A model generated the notes under the pieces. The model was not told the origin of the DNA, made no database searches, and saw only the letters and a list, made by a program, of their open reading frames with translations. From contig BTPG01000001.1 in assembly GCA_036245525.1 (NCBI GenBank), positions 182,139,250 to 182,203,249 on the forward strand: a DNA stretch of 64,000 nt, given 5' to 3'. Below are positions 33,966 through 45,189 of this stretch, in pieces. The DNA comes from Semisulcospira habei. Lineage: Eukaryota > Mollusca > Gastropoda > Semisulcospiridae. How positions within the stretch are numbered: the stretch's first letter is position 1; every line of letters begins with the position of its first letter. The translations under genes and the position numbers were made by a program.

Positions 33966-34451
33966 CGTGTCATTGTGTGTGCATGGTGTGTGAGTGTCGC
34001 CCGGAGTCACAGTGTGCGGCCACCCGGCAGTGTGTTTGTCGGTGTGCCGTGTGACTTGTGAAGTGCGCACGCGCGCCTGTCGGCGGTGCCACCGGACTGA
34101 TGTGTCAGTGTCGTCAACTTGTGACGCTACATGGCGTCACAGTGTGGTGTGTGTGTCATGCCGTGTGTCCCCAGGCGGTACTGATGTATGCCGCTGTTGT
34201 TGTTGACAGTTGTCGTCGTCGTTCATGTGTTCTGTTTGTGATGCTCGTGTCGGCCGCCGTGGATGAGGTGAGGACACTCCGCCAGGCGGCATCGGCACGG
34301 CTGGAAATACTGAATTATTTCGATGATATGAGTATGACTGATCATCCCGGACGGACTCCGGCCCGGCATTAGCACCGAGCGAAATACTACGTGACTGTAG
34401 CAGTAGACTTCGACAGGCGGCCTACTAACTTACACACACCAGGACTAGTCA

Positions 34452-34696
34452 CTTAACTGATATGTACGTTCATATTAGGCGCACATGTAGTCATTAACTG
34501 ATATGTACGTTAGGCGCACATGTAGCATTAACTGATATGTACGAGGCGCACATGTAGTCATTAACTGATATGTACGTTAGGCGCACATGTAGTCATTAAC
34601 TGATATGTACGTTAGGCGCACATGTAGTCATTAACTGATATGTACGTTAGGCGCACATGTAGTCATTAACTGATATGTACGTTAGGCGCACATGAA
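34452..34696. repeat. Tandem repeat, 35-bp unit, about seven copies
   Basis: Unit ATTAACTGATATGTACGTTA plus GGCGCACATGTAGTC, with small deletions in early copies. Confidence 0.93.
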
Positions 34697-34699
34697 TTC

Positions 34700-36120
34700 T
34701 GGGGCAGCCGCAACACTGAGTTCATCAGCCATGCGGCACATACTTAATTGTCGCACTTGCGGTACGCCCCGGCCGACTCGCATTCAGTTCACTCCACCAC
34801 AAGATGCACGCTCACCCGATTAGCGCATGTCATTCCATATCCCAGTTGTTTCCTAGAACTCATCATAGACAACACTCCAAATATCTCTCCACAGAGAGCA
34901 GTCTTGTGTTGAAAGAGTGGAGGGGGGGGGGGGGGGGCGTGATTACAGGCAAAAGGCATACTGACGTTCTCATGACATGCCGATAACTCACAGCTGCAGC
35001 AGCACATGAGAATCTGTGTCTCTTGAGATGACCCGGCAACGATTGGTCTGGCAACTTTGCAGTGGTCAGTTCAAGTCCGAAGATAGAGCACGCAACATCA
35101 GCTACTTTTCAGCCTTATCGCAGAGTCGCCGGACTCGTGCCAGACGAGCACACTGGCATGGTCAGTGGCGTTACTGGCTTTGTAGCTAAGTAACAAGTGT
35201 CAAATTCTCGTCAATGGATGCTCCTTTTGGGAGTGCCCTTGTGCTTTAGAATAGTTGTCACAAAACTCGAGTCGCCTTAGCCAACTCATGACAACCAAAA
35301 GAAATTGTCACAAAACGCGTAGAGGCCGCAATAATTAGTGTACAAAAGCTCGTAATAATTGACACATCGTGACAAAGTTCGTTACAACAGATCCGTCAAT
35401 GAACCGAGGGCCAGCAACGGCTGACGTCGCCCAAAGGACCATTTGCTGACTTGGGGATGACTCCCCTCTGACCTCCTCCGCTCGAGGAAGGAAAGCAAGA
35501 GCACAGGAAACATTTTGCAGATGCTGTGAGTGAACATACCAACCATCCAGTCAAACAAACAAACAAAACAACAGACCTGCCAGCGAATCGACCAACCAAC
35601 CAACCAACCAGCCAACCATTCAGCCAAGGAAACAACTAAACAATCAAACAACCAACCAACCAACCAACCGACCGATCGACCGACCGACGGACCAGCCAAG
35701 CAACCAACCAATCGACAAGTACACAAACATCGTTTGAATCCTTTGCTACTAGTGCCCCTCAGCCCCGCACAAATAACAACTGAGACATATTATTTTCTCA
35801 TTTTATTTTAAAATTTATCGCAACGATGACAGCAAAACATGAGCCCGCTTGTGTCTTCACCCACTGGTACATTAAACACTACAATGACACACTGTACACA
35901 GAACAATCACACACTGTAAACAGTACAATCACACACTGTAAACATTACCGGCGGCTGTGCTGTAAAAAGGGGCTAGAACAAGACAGTGTCGCAGTTACCG
36001 TGTCATCTACAAGGGGAAGGAATCGAGGGTTTTGGGGCAAGAGTTTGGCAAGAGTTTTGTGTCCCTGACTCGTCTCCGAGCGTCACTATACTCAGATGAT
36101 GTCGGCCTGATGACCTTGCG
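34700..36120. other. No gene recognised; simple repeats
   Basis: Contains a poly-G run (34921-34937), an (AACC)n-rich stretch (about 35575-35715) and a small CACACTGTAAACA repeat at about 35890-35945. Confidence 0.5.
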
Positions 36121-36127
36121 CGTATAA

Positions 36128-36513
36128 AGTGTCAGATGCCTGTCTGTCCGCGGGTCGTGCACGTAGTGAGTGTCAGATGCCTGTCTGTCCGAGGGTGATG
36201 CGCGTAGTGAGTGTCAGATGCCTGTTTGTCCGAGGGTGGTGCGCGTAGTGAGTGTCAAATGCCTGTCTGTCCGAGGGTGGTGCGCGTAGTGAGTGTCAGA
36301 TGCCTGTCTGTCCGAGGGTGGTGCGCGTAGTGAATGTCAGATGCCTGTCTGTCCGAGGGTCGTGCGCGTAGTGAGTGTCAGATGCCTGTCTGTCCGAGGG
36401 TCGTGCGCGTAGTGAGTGTCAGATGCCTGTCTGTCCGAGGGTCGTGCGCGTAGTGAGTGTCAGATGCCTGTCTGTCCGCGGGTCGTGCGCGCAGTGAGTG
36501 TCAGATGCCTGTC
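36128..36513. repeat. 41-bp satellite, family 1 (about 9 copies)
   Basis: Unit GTGTCAGATGCCTGTCTGTC followed by CGAGGGTCGTGCGCGTAGTGA. It begins right after the stop codon of the cysteine-rich exon (read on the minus strand), i.e. in its presumed 3' untranslated region. Confidence 0.95.
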
Positions 36514-36595
36514 AGGCGGGTGTGCAGTAGGTGTTGTCACAGAAACCTTGACAGCAGTTTAGTCCGTTGTACGACCCACAGCGGTAGTTGGAACA
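36512..36595 (-). CDS. Candidate terminal exon of a cysteine-knot (conotoxin-like) peptide gene
   Basis: On the minus strand a TTGCAG acceptor at 36601-36596 is followed by 27 codons and a TGA. The exon starts in phase 0 with a Cys codon and encodes six cysteines spaced C-x4-C-x7-CC-x3-C-x4-C. That is the C-C-CC-C-C order of inhibitor cystine knot peptides, including molluscan framework VI/VII toxins. No signal or pro-region exon is identified, so secretion and toxicity are inference only. Alternative: one module of a larger Cys-repeat protein, supported by the similar exon at 42087-42164. The exon lies exactly between two different 41-bp satellites. Confidence 0.55.
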   Translation of the reverse strand, partial: CSNYRCGSYNGLNCCQGFCDNTYCTPA

Positions 36596-38850
36596 CTGCA
36601 ACAGTGACAAGACACATCGTTCAGCATATATAGACACTGCAACAGTGACAAGACACATCGTCCAGCATATATAGACACTGCAACAGTGACAAGACACATC
36701 GTCCAGCATATATAGACACTGCAACAGTGACAAGACACATCGTCCGCGCTTATATAGTCACTGCAACAGTGACAAGACACATCGTCCAGCTTATATAGAC
36801 ACTGCATCAGTAACAAGACACATCGTCCAGCTTATATAGACACTGCAACAGTGACAAGACACATCGTCCAGCATATATAGACACAGCAACAGTGACAAGA
36901 CACATCGTCCGCGCTTATATAGTAACTGCAACAGTAACAAGACACATCGTCCAGCTTATAGACACTGCAACAGTGACAAGACACATCGTCCAGCTTATAT
37001 AGACACTGCAACAGTTACATAACACATCGTCCAGCTTATATAGACACAGCAACAGTAACAAGACACATCGTGCAGGTTATATAGACACTGCAACAGTAAC
37101 AAGACACATCGTCCAGCTTATATAGACACAGCAACAGTGACACGACACATCGTCCAGCTTATATAGACACAGCAACAGTGACAAGACACATCGTCCAGCT
37201 TATATAGACACTGCAACAGTAACAAGACACATCGTCCAGCTTATATAGACACAGCAACAGTAACAAGACACATCGTCCAGCTTATATAGTAACTGCAACA
37301 GTAACAAGATACATCGTGCAGCTTATATAGACACTGCAACAGTAACAAGACACATCTTCCAGCTTATATAGACACAGCAACAGTGACACGACACATCGTC
37401 CAGATTATATAGACACAGCAACAGTGACAAGACACATCGTACAGCTTATATAGACACTGCAACAGTGACACGACACATCGTCCAGCTTATATAGACACAG
37501 CAACAGTGACAAGACACATCGTGCAGCTTATATAGACACTGCAACAGTGACACGACACATCGTGCAGCTTATATAGACACAGCAACAGTGACACGACACA
37601 TCGTCCAGCTTATATAGACACTGCAACAGTGACACGACACATCGTCCAGCTTATATAGACACTACGACAGGGACGAGACACATCGTCCAGCTTACATAGA
37701 CACTGCAACAGGAACAAGACGCATCATTCAGCTTACATAAACACTAAAACAGGGATGAGACACATCGTCCAGCTTATACAGACACTGCAACAGTAACAAG
37801 ACACATCATCCGTGCTTATATAGACACTACAACAGTAACAAGACACATCGTTCAGCTTATATTAACTCTAAAACAGTGACAAGACACATCGTCCAGCTTA
37901 TATAATCACTGCAACAGTGACAAGACATATCGTCCAGCTTATATAGACACTGCAACAGTGACACGACACATCGTCCAGCTTATATAGACACTACGAGAGG
38001 GACGAGACACATCGTCCAGCTTACACAGACACTGCAACAGAAACAAGACGCATCATTCAGCTTACATAAACACTAAAACAGGGATGAGACACATCGTCCA
38101 GCTTATACAGACACTGCAACAGTAACAAGACACATCATCCGTGCTTATATAGACACTACAACAGTAACAAGACACATCGTTCAGCTTATATAAACTCTAA
38201 AACATTGACAAGACACATCGTCCAGCTTATATAATCACTGCAACAGTGACAAGACACATCGTCCAGCTTATATAGACACTGCAACAGTAACAAGACACAT
38301 CGTGCAGCTTATATAGACACTGCAACAGTAACAAGACACATCGTGCAGCTTATATAGACACTGCAACAGTAATAAAACACATCGTCCAGCTTATATAGAC
38401 ACTGCAACAGTGACACGACACATTGTCCAGCTTATATAGACACTGCAACAGTAACAGGACTCATCGTCCAGCTTATATAGACACTGCAACATTAACAGGA
38501 CACATCGTTCAGCTTATATAGACACTGCAACAGTAACAGGACACATCGTCCAGCTTATATTGACACTGCAACAGTGACAAGACACATCGTCCAGCTTATA
38601 TAGACACTGCAACAGTAAAAAGACACATCGTTCAGCTTATATAGACACTGCAACAGTGACACGACACATTGTCCAGCTTATATAGACACTGCAACAGTGA
38701 CAAGACACATCGTCCAGCTTATATAGACACTGCAGCCGTAACAAGACACATCGTTCAGCTTATATAATCACTGCAACAGTGACAAGACACATCGTCCAGC
38801 TTATATAGACACTGCAACAGTAACAAGACACATCGTCCAGCTTACATAGT
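36593..38850. repeat. 41-bp satellite, family 2 (about 55 copies) with an 8-mer higher-order repeat
   Basis: Unit GACACTGCAACAGTGACAAG plus ACACATCGTCCAGCTTATATA. A variant pattern starting at 37658 recurs at 37987, about 329 bases or 8 units later, showing a higher-order repeat. The array continues at 41193 beyond a LINE insertion. Units are contiguous with no unique spacers. Confidence 0.97.
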
Positions 38851-38861
38851 GACCACGATGT

Positions 38862-41160
38862 TTTACTCTTCCAGCTGTATGTCCCTAAGGTAAAGGTCAT
38901 GCCGAGTTATAAATGTTCCCTTAACCTTGGAAAGGTATGATAGTCTGAGAGCACATATTGCAAATAAAATGCAATATAGACTTTACAGCTATTAAGCCTA
39001 TAAATTGCGGAGTAAAAAAATCTGGGCATTAATTAAGTCTTCGATTTTAAAAGGTATGGAGTTGCACATCCCAAAAGTGAAGAGTAAATCACATTAAAAA
39101 CAAAACAAAAAAACTACACCATTTTGGATAAATAAGAGTACTTTAAAAATGATTAAAAAGAAGCATAAGTTATATAAAATATATCTTCAAGCTAAAGAAG
39201 GTAGGGATTATCAAAGATATATTACCTTAAGAAACGACTGTAATAGATTAATAAAACGTAATAAAACATTACATGAAAGAAATATTGCAGATAAATGTAA
39301 AATGAACCCCAAAATATTTTGGAGGTATGTACAGGAACAAACTAAATATAATTCTGGAATAAATGGACTTAAAAAAGAAGATGGCACCCTTGCTGTAGCA
39401 TATCATGAAAAGGCAGCAACCTCGAATAATTTTTTATCAAGTGTATTTGTGGAAGAGAATTTGAGTAATGTTCCAACGCATTGCTTGGTAGAGGCTCAAA
39501 ATCGAATGGGTGCAGTATAACAGATATTGTAATAACTCCTGATATTGTCAAGAAAAAAAATAAAAGAATTAAATCCTTCCAAAGCTCAAGATCCAGACTG
39601 TATCCCTTCCAGAGTTTTACCAGAGTTGTGTAATTAGTTGGCAGAACCACGTTGCACTTTATTTACAGTTTCCCTTAAATCAAGTATTGTACCACAAGAT
39701 TGGCGAACTGCAGAGGTAAGTGCTATTTTTAAAAAAGGTTCTAGGTCAGATGCAAGAAACTACAGACCAGTAAGTTTAACATGTAGTGTATGTAAAGTTT
39801 TAGAGTCTAAAGTCTGAGGCGAGATCGTTAATCATTTTACTGCGAATAATATGTAACTGAATGCCAACATGGCTTCAGAAAAAAACGATCATGTGTTACT
39901 CAATTACTACAGGTTATGGATGATATAACTTCCTTACTTGACAACAATAACAAAATCAAAAACGGTTGAAATCATATACTTAGATTCTAGAAAAGCATTT
40001 GACACTGTTCCTCGTGAAAGGCTTCTTCAGAAGCTAGAGGCCTATGGTGTATGTGGAAACATTTCCAACTGGATAAGAAGTTTCTTACGTGAAAGAGAGC
40101 AAGTGGTGAAGGTTGGAAACGCAATATCGGACAAAGTAAAGGTGCTGAGCGGTATACCTCAAGGAAGCAATCTAGGACCTATTTTATTTACCATATTTAT
40201 AAATGACTTGACAGACTGTGTTAATAGCATGTGCAAAACATTCGCATACGATGTTAAAATCTATAATAAATCGAGCAATAAAGACATGTTGCAGTATGAT
40301 TTGGATCACTTGCAAGAGTGGTCCGACACATGGGATTTGCCTTTTAATGTAGAGAAATGTAAGGTCTTGCATGCTGGAAGGAAGGATCCTGAACATGATT
40401 ACTTGATGAAAGTTAACAGTGACATTAAATAGGTGGTATCTTGTGAGGAGGAAAGAGACTTAGGTGTTGTTTTTTTTTATAAAGTTCTATCTTTTGACCC
40501 CATATTCAGAATAAGGCCAACAAAAGGGTTGGAGTAGTTAAGAGAGCCTTTAATTATTTGGATAAGGACACTTTCAGTAAACTGTATAAAGCACTAGTCA
40601 GACCACATTTAAAATATGCAAACACTGTATGGTACCCAAGTTTAAAGAGACAATCAGTTGCACTCGAAAGGATACAGAGACGAGCAACAAAGCTGGTTAA
40701 AGAATGTAGAAATATGACTTACTTAGATGGACTCAAATATTTTGGACTACACTCCTTACATGGACGTAGAATACGTGGAGACTTAATCCAAGTTTTTAAA
40801 ATTTATAATGGCATCGACGACCTAAATTGGAACCACTTTTTTGCAGCACCATTTTGTGACAGAACCCAAAACTCTGAAGGGAAAATCTTTGTACAGCACT
40901 GCAACACTAACCTGCGGAAGTATTGTTTTCTAACAGAGTTGCCATTGTTTGGAATGAATTACCAGTTTCATTAAAAAAAAGAACCTAATATAATTCTTTT
41001 AAAACCAGCTGGATGAATTACCAAAATTTAAAGAGATTTTCTATTGCTATGATGAATGATTTGTACGAAAGATTTGCATGCATAACAGACCCATAAAGTA
41101 ATTAAAGAAAAAAAGGACATTTGCAAAGGCCTCGCCGCCTATTTTGTCCTCACACTGCTG

Positions 41161-41192
<32 letters not shown>
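38862..41192 (+). mobile_element. Degenerate LINE inserted in the 41-bp satellite
   Basis: 5'-truncated non-LTR element ending in a (CTA)n tail (about 41155-41192). The upstream frame 39149-39520 has a Lys-rich IFWRYVQEQTK segment found just before the reverse transcriptase in CR1/jockey-like elements. Satellite sequence lies on both sides. Stops near 39520-39930 and 40430-40560 inactivate it. Confidence 0.9.
39938..40974 (+). pseudogene. LINE reverse transcriptase, inactivated
   Basis: Frame 39938-40432 contains DSRKAFDTVPRERLL, GIPQGSNLGPILFTIFINDL and the active-site region reading FAYDVK, where the family has FADDTK, so one catalytic Asp is lost. Frame 40558-40974 carries the thumb/C-terminal LVRPHLKYANTVW and RIQRRATKLV blocks. 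A frameshift separates the two. Confidence 0.9.
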
Positions 41193-41196
<4 letters not shown>

Positions 41197-41450
41197 TATA
41201 GACACTGCAACGTGACAAGACATATCGTCCAGCTTATATGGACACTAAAACAGGGACAAGACACATCGTCTAGTTTATATGGACACTAAAACAGGGACAA
41301 GAAACGTCGTCTAGCTTATATAGACACTACAACAGTGACAAGACACATCGTCTAGCTCATACGGACACTAAAACAGGGACAAGACACATCGTCTAGCTCA
41401 TACGGACACTAAAACAGGGACAAGAAACGTCGTGCACCTTAAATAGACAC
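41193..41450. repeat. 41-bp satellite family 2, right part
   Basis: About six diverged units after the LINE tail. Confidence 0.9.
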
Positions 41451-41531
41451 TGTATATAGACACTGTATATAGACACTGTATATAGACACTGTATATAGAC
41501 ACTGTATATAGACACTGTATATAGACACTGA
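41448..41531. repeat. 13-bp tandem repeat
   Basis: Six to seven copies of ACTGTATATAGAC, probably a secondary expansion of the TATATAGACACTG part of the 41-bp satellite. Confidence 0.92.
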
Positions 41532-42086
41532 AGACCAAACGTAATGTGACATTGTTGGAATCAACTGAAACACTTTAGTGTTTCCAATGATTCTGAAAAC
41601 GTTGTATTTCTTTTGCTCCTTAATATAGATCTATATAGTTCTGACCATTACACTACAGCGGGATATAGGTCGACCATGATAGCTTAAATGAAGGGTTCTG
41701 CTTGATTAGCTTGGCGCCTTCCCTTTGATACCCTTTCAGTCTGTAATAGTCTATTCCACCTTTGTGTCCGGTAGTTTCTCTGTTGTTATCACAGGGATCC
41801 GTCGTGGGTTGAAAATCGGCCCCCAGATACTACACCCAGTCTTTGTTTCTCTGTTTCCGATTCGTGTCGCTGTCGCCACCGCTAAAGCTTCGTTGTCTCA
41901 CAGCTGTATAGAAACACACCTTAACAACAACACAATGATTGAATGTATAACTACAGCGAACAAGACAACTTACCTTATGGAAACGTGGATGTCGGCATAA
42001 CGACGACATCAACAACAAGCAGACCACCCACCACTATCACCACAACAACAACCACAATGCCAGCAACACCAGCAGCAACAACTCAC

Positions 42087-42164
42087 CGGACCGGCAGCCT
42101 GGCAGAAGAACTGATTGTTACAAAACATGTTGTCACAACAGCGGATGTTCTGTCGAGGGTTGCA
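42087..42164 (-). CDS. Candidate internal exon of the cysteine-rich gene
   Basis: On the minus strand an AATCAG acceptor (42166-42165) and a GTGAGT donor (42086-42081) bound exactly 78 bases, or 26 codons, phase 0 to phase 0. The exon begins with Cys and shows C-x7-CC-x4-C-x5-C, nearly the same spacing as the last four positions of the exon at 36512-36595, which also starts with Cys in phase 0. That shared phase and spacing is the main reason for calling it an exon. A (TTG)n-like stretch follows the donor. No ATG exon found. Confidence 0.5.
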
Positions 42165-42299
42165 CTGATTGAATGATATATGTATTGTATATGCTTTTAG
42201 GTAAACGCTCAAATCGTTCCAAATACATGTGTGAGTTTCATTTTTCCAAATTCAGTTGCGATAGGGACGAGGGATAGATCGTTTGCTATATATAGATTG

Positions 42300-42480
42300 G
42301 TGCATGGCATGTTGTAGGACGATTGGTGGATGGGTGCTCAGCAAGATTGCACGGAGATAGGCGTGTAGGACGATTGGTGGATGGGTGCTCAGCAAGATTG
42401 CACAGAGATAGGCGTGTAGGAAGATTGGGTGCTCAGCAAGATTGCACGGAGATAGGCGTGTAGGAAGATTGGTGGGTGCT
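42300..42480. repeat. 51-bp tandem repeat, three to four copies
   Basis: Unit TGTAGGACGATTGGTGGATG plus GGTGCTCAGCAAGATTGCAC plus GGAGATAGGCG; later copies are shortened. Confidence 0.92.
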
Positions 42481-42758
42481 GTTTAGGACAGGTGGATTCC
42501 CAAATTAAACAGTACAGTGCAGCTATCACGGTCTAAGCGTCTGGTGATTTGTTCTGGCAAGTGACTAAACGCTTGACCCTGACTAGTTGACATACATTTT
42601 CACGCCGGTTACATGCAGCAAGGAGGACTGAGGGGTACGTACACCTCTCTAGTCTGGAATACAGAGATCCTCTCCACCATCACATGATTTGATTGGCGAT
42701 ATGAAAACCTGTCAAGCCGCATCACGCCATATTTCCATTTTTGTCATTACAGTTCATA

Positions 42759-42934
42759 TAAAGTTATGTACAGCAAAATTGCGACAGACGTCAAATATCT
42801 TCTAAGCTGGTAATTCTTTTTTGAAGATGCAGATGATCGTCTTGTCTTATACCTGCGTATTTCTCTGTGGGCTGGCGATTGGGTGCCTGATAGGTGGGGG
42901 CAGGGGATCTAACTGTTTGTCTGTCCAGCGCTGA
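42759..42934 (+). other. Possible signal-peptide exon with TATA-like element
   Basis: CATATAAAG at about 42756-42764 precedes an ATG at 42827. The 36-codon frame starts with a hydrophobic stretch ([19 protein letters not shown]) resembling a secretory signal, with a GGTGGG that could be a donor near 42893. It is on the plus strand, opposite the cysteine-rich exons, and no partner exon is found. Weak. Confidence 0.25.
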
Positions 42935-43011
42935 GTCGTTTCCCTTGGTATGCATACAATTCTGCCAGCGCTAGCCTCACCTATTCTGGTTTGTGAGTAT
43001 ATACAATACAG

Positions 43012-43125
<114 letters not shown>

Positions 43126-43439
43126 TTTACTTTTAAACAAAGTAAATATATTGGTGGGTTTTTTTGGGGGGAGGGGGTGTGGGTGGGGTGGATTGGGGTG
43201 GGTAGTTTGTTCTGGACCCAACCCTCCCCTCGATTCGAACCCCTCAACCCCACCCGACTCTCTACAACAACAACAACAACAAAGTAGAAGAGAAACCAAT
43301 GAAAACAAAGGGCAGGCCAACTGCCACTTACGTCGGCTCGAAGACCTTTTGGTTACTTTTATCTGTGAAATATCCCCAACCCTTATCCCACTGTATGGTC
43401 GTGTGATTATTATAGCTGGGAATAGCCCTGGTGCAGTAC

Positions 43440-43600
43440 AAGGCCGTGTGAATAGTATGACTGAATCCAGATACAAAAGTTGACTGTGATTAGTATCATA
43501 CTGAGAATATCCGTACCGCAGTCCAGGGCCGTGTGATTAGTATGACTGAGAATATCCGTACCGCAGTACAGGACCGTGTGATTAGTATGACTGACTGGCT
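43440..43600. repeat. Short tandem repeat around GTGTGATTAGTATGACTGA
   Basis: Three to four imperfect units containing GAGAATATCCGTACCGCAGT. Confidence 0.85.
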
Positions 43601-43642
43601 GCACACCGCCGTGTGGAAGGGATGTTTGACTGACAGAAGTCA

Positions 43643-43722
43643 TTAACTCATTCGCGGCGAGCCGCATCCGGAAGCGCGGCATAAGACGCGCATCCGGATG
43701 CGGCGGGCCGCGAATGAGTTAA
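43643..43722. repeat. 80-bp palindromic hairpin with TTAA ends
   Basis: TTAACTCATTCGCGG...CCGCATCCGG pairs with CCGGATGCGG...CCGCGAATGAGTTAA around a short CG-rich loop. It has the look of a tiny foldback MITE with a TTAA target. Confidence 0.85.
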
Positions 43723-44635
43723 AATTCGCTAATGAAACGACTATACTGACATCAGGTGACAGCCACATTTTGCTCTGTCAACTGAACTTTTCACGTCATC
43801 TGTATATTGACGCCCCATACCTCTTCCCCACAACCGCAACGGCCCACCCTCCTCCATGCCCCATTCCTAAGTTTCACCCCTTCACTGACGAGGCAAGGCG
43901 AACTCTATCCAGCTGCAAGCGACATAAACCATAGTGAGCACCTGCAGTCGCGGGGGGCTCATGAGGTTTGACGTCTGTAGTTAGTCCAGTGTTCTGCTGC
44001 CTACTTCCCAGCACGCACAGTATCTTGGGCAAATATTGGTCCATTGCTGGATAATGGCCGATATATTGGGCCAGTATGCGAGAGCTTAGCGCCATGCTGA
44101 AACCAACACGCGCGCCGGTATCGCGTGAGCCCGCGCGCGCGCCGGTATAATCAATCTTGGTGCCAAGCTGGAACAATCACGCGAGCCGCCGGAGGCTGTA
44201 CCGCGCCCGCGCGCTGCTTCGACTGCAAATGTTGGCACACGATAGGCGAGCCAGTCTGGCCCAATTCGCAACATTGACAGATGAAATTTTAAATCTAGCC
44301 GACATTTATCTTGAAAATAAATATACAACGGCAATCTTTTACCATAGTTTGGGCACGCCGTGACTTTTTTTTTGTTTAAATAATTTTTTTTATATAACAT
44401 TTATTCGCCACATTCTATGTTTTGTCAGACACTGCATTGCATGCCGGTATAGCACCTGCTGCGATTATTTCCGCCAAATTTGACTGCAGATCAAGGCTAC
44501 AAATTCCATTGCCAGACCAAGTTCCAGCTTTCTTTCTTCTATATTTCTTTCGCTGACGCCACGTGCACTTGCTGATTAAGGTATACGTACGTGTATAGTA
44601 CGATTTTAAACTTCTCCTTGAGAAAATATGGATGT
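43723..44635. other. No gene recognised
   Basis: Includes a CG-rich purine/pyrimidine alternating stretch near 44105-44150. Frames on both strands lack recognisable domains. Confidence 0.45.
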
Positions 44636-44639
44636 TAAA

Positions 44640-45173
44640 GATGAGTCGTACTGGTCGAAGAGGAGAAAAATCAGGAATTCCCACTACAAGATCGTGCAGA
44701 GCTGGAGAACCTCAACACAGTCCTAGACAACGCGCAGCGACCAGGAACAACATGGTAATTATACATTTGAAATCTGAATATTGTTTGCATTTTCTTGTTT
44801 TGTGGTGTGCTGCTTGGGTTGATGAATTTAGTTATGTAGCTGGAGGTTTAAAAACTATTATTATTATAATTAACATGCAGTTTTGTGTTTCGTTTTATGC
44901 TTTCTGCTCTATGCAGGAAAACTACAGAGAAAGGTAAATTTTGATTGTGATTCTTTTGGACAAATTTTATTTGTAAAAACCGTTTTATTTTTTTCTGTGT
45001 GTGTTTGCAGATTCTGTACTTATCCCATTGGAGGCTTGGACTTTAAAGATTGTGTACGGAGGACAATGCCCTTTTTGATGAGGACAAGTCAGTGTCTGGA
45101 TATATTGTACAACCTCACTGAAAAAAGGGGAATGAAGCCTTCAGCAGACTGTGTAACTTGCACAACGCAATGA
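44640..45173 (+). pseudogene. DUF4806-like gene fragment with three candidate exons
   Basis: Candidate exons are about 44640-44755 (donor GTAATT), a 17-base microexon 44917-44933 (acceptor ATGCAG, donor GTAAAT) and 45011-45173 (acceptor TTTGCAG, stop TGA). The third exon carries YPIGGLDFKDCVRRTM, close to the IGG-x-KDxVRR core of DUF4806 as I know it, and the first carries ELENLNTVLDN in one frame. The frame that splices cleanly (phase 0, then 2) is not the ELENLN frame, so one shift exists and it is probably a broken gene or domesticated-transposon remnant. Confidence 0.45.
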
Positions 45174-45189
45174 TTGGTAAATTATCTCT

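Noticed and set aside
35382..35811. ORFs over the (AACC)n stretch
   Set aside because: Low-complexity Trp/Leu/Val or Asn/Gln/Pro repeats from a tetranucleotide repeat.
36593..38850. Regular 41-bp spacing could suggest a CRISPR array
   Set aside because: Units are contiguous with no unique spacers, there are no cas genes, and the genome is an animal's; it is a satellite.
42212..42241. Minus-strand ATG with an MKLT start like an O-type toxin signal, near the cysteine-rich exon
   Set aside because: The frame stops after ten codons without a hydrophobic core.
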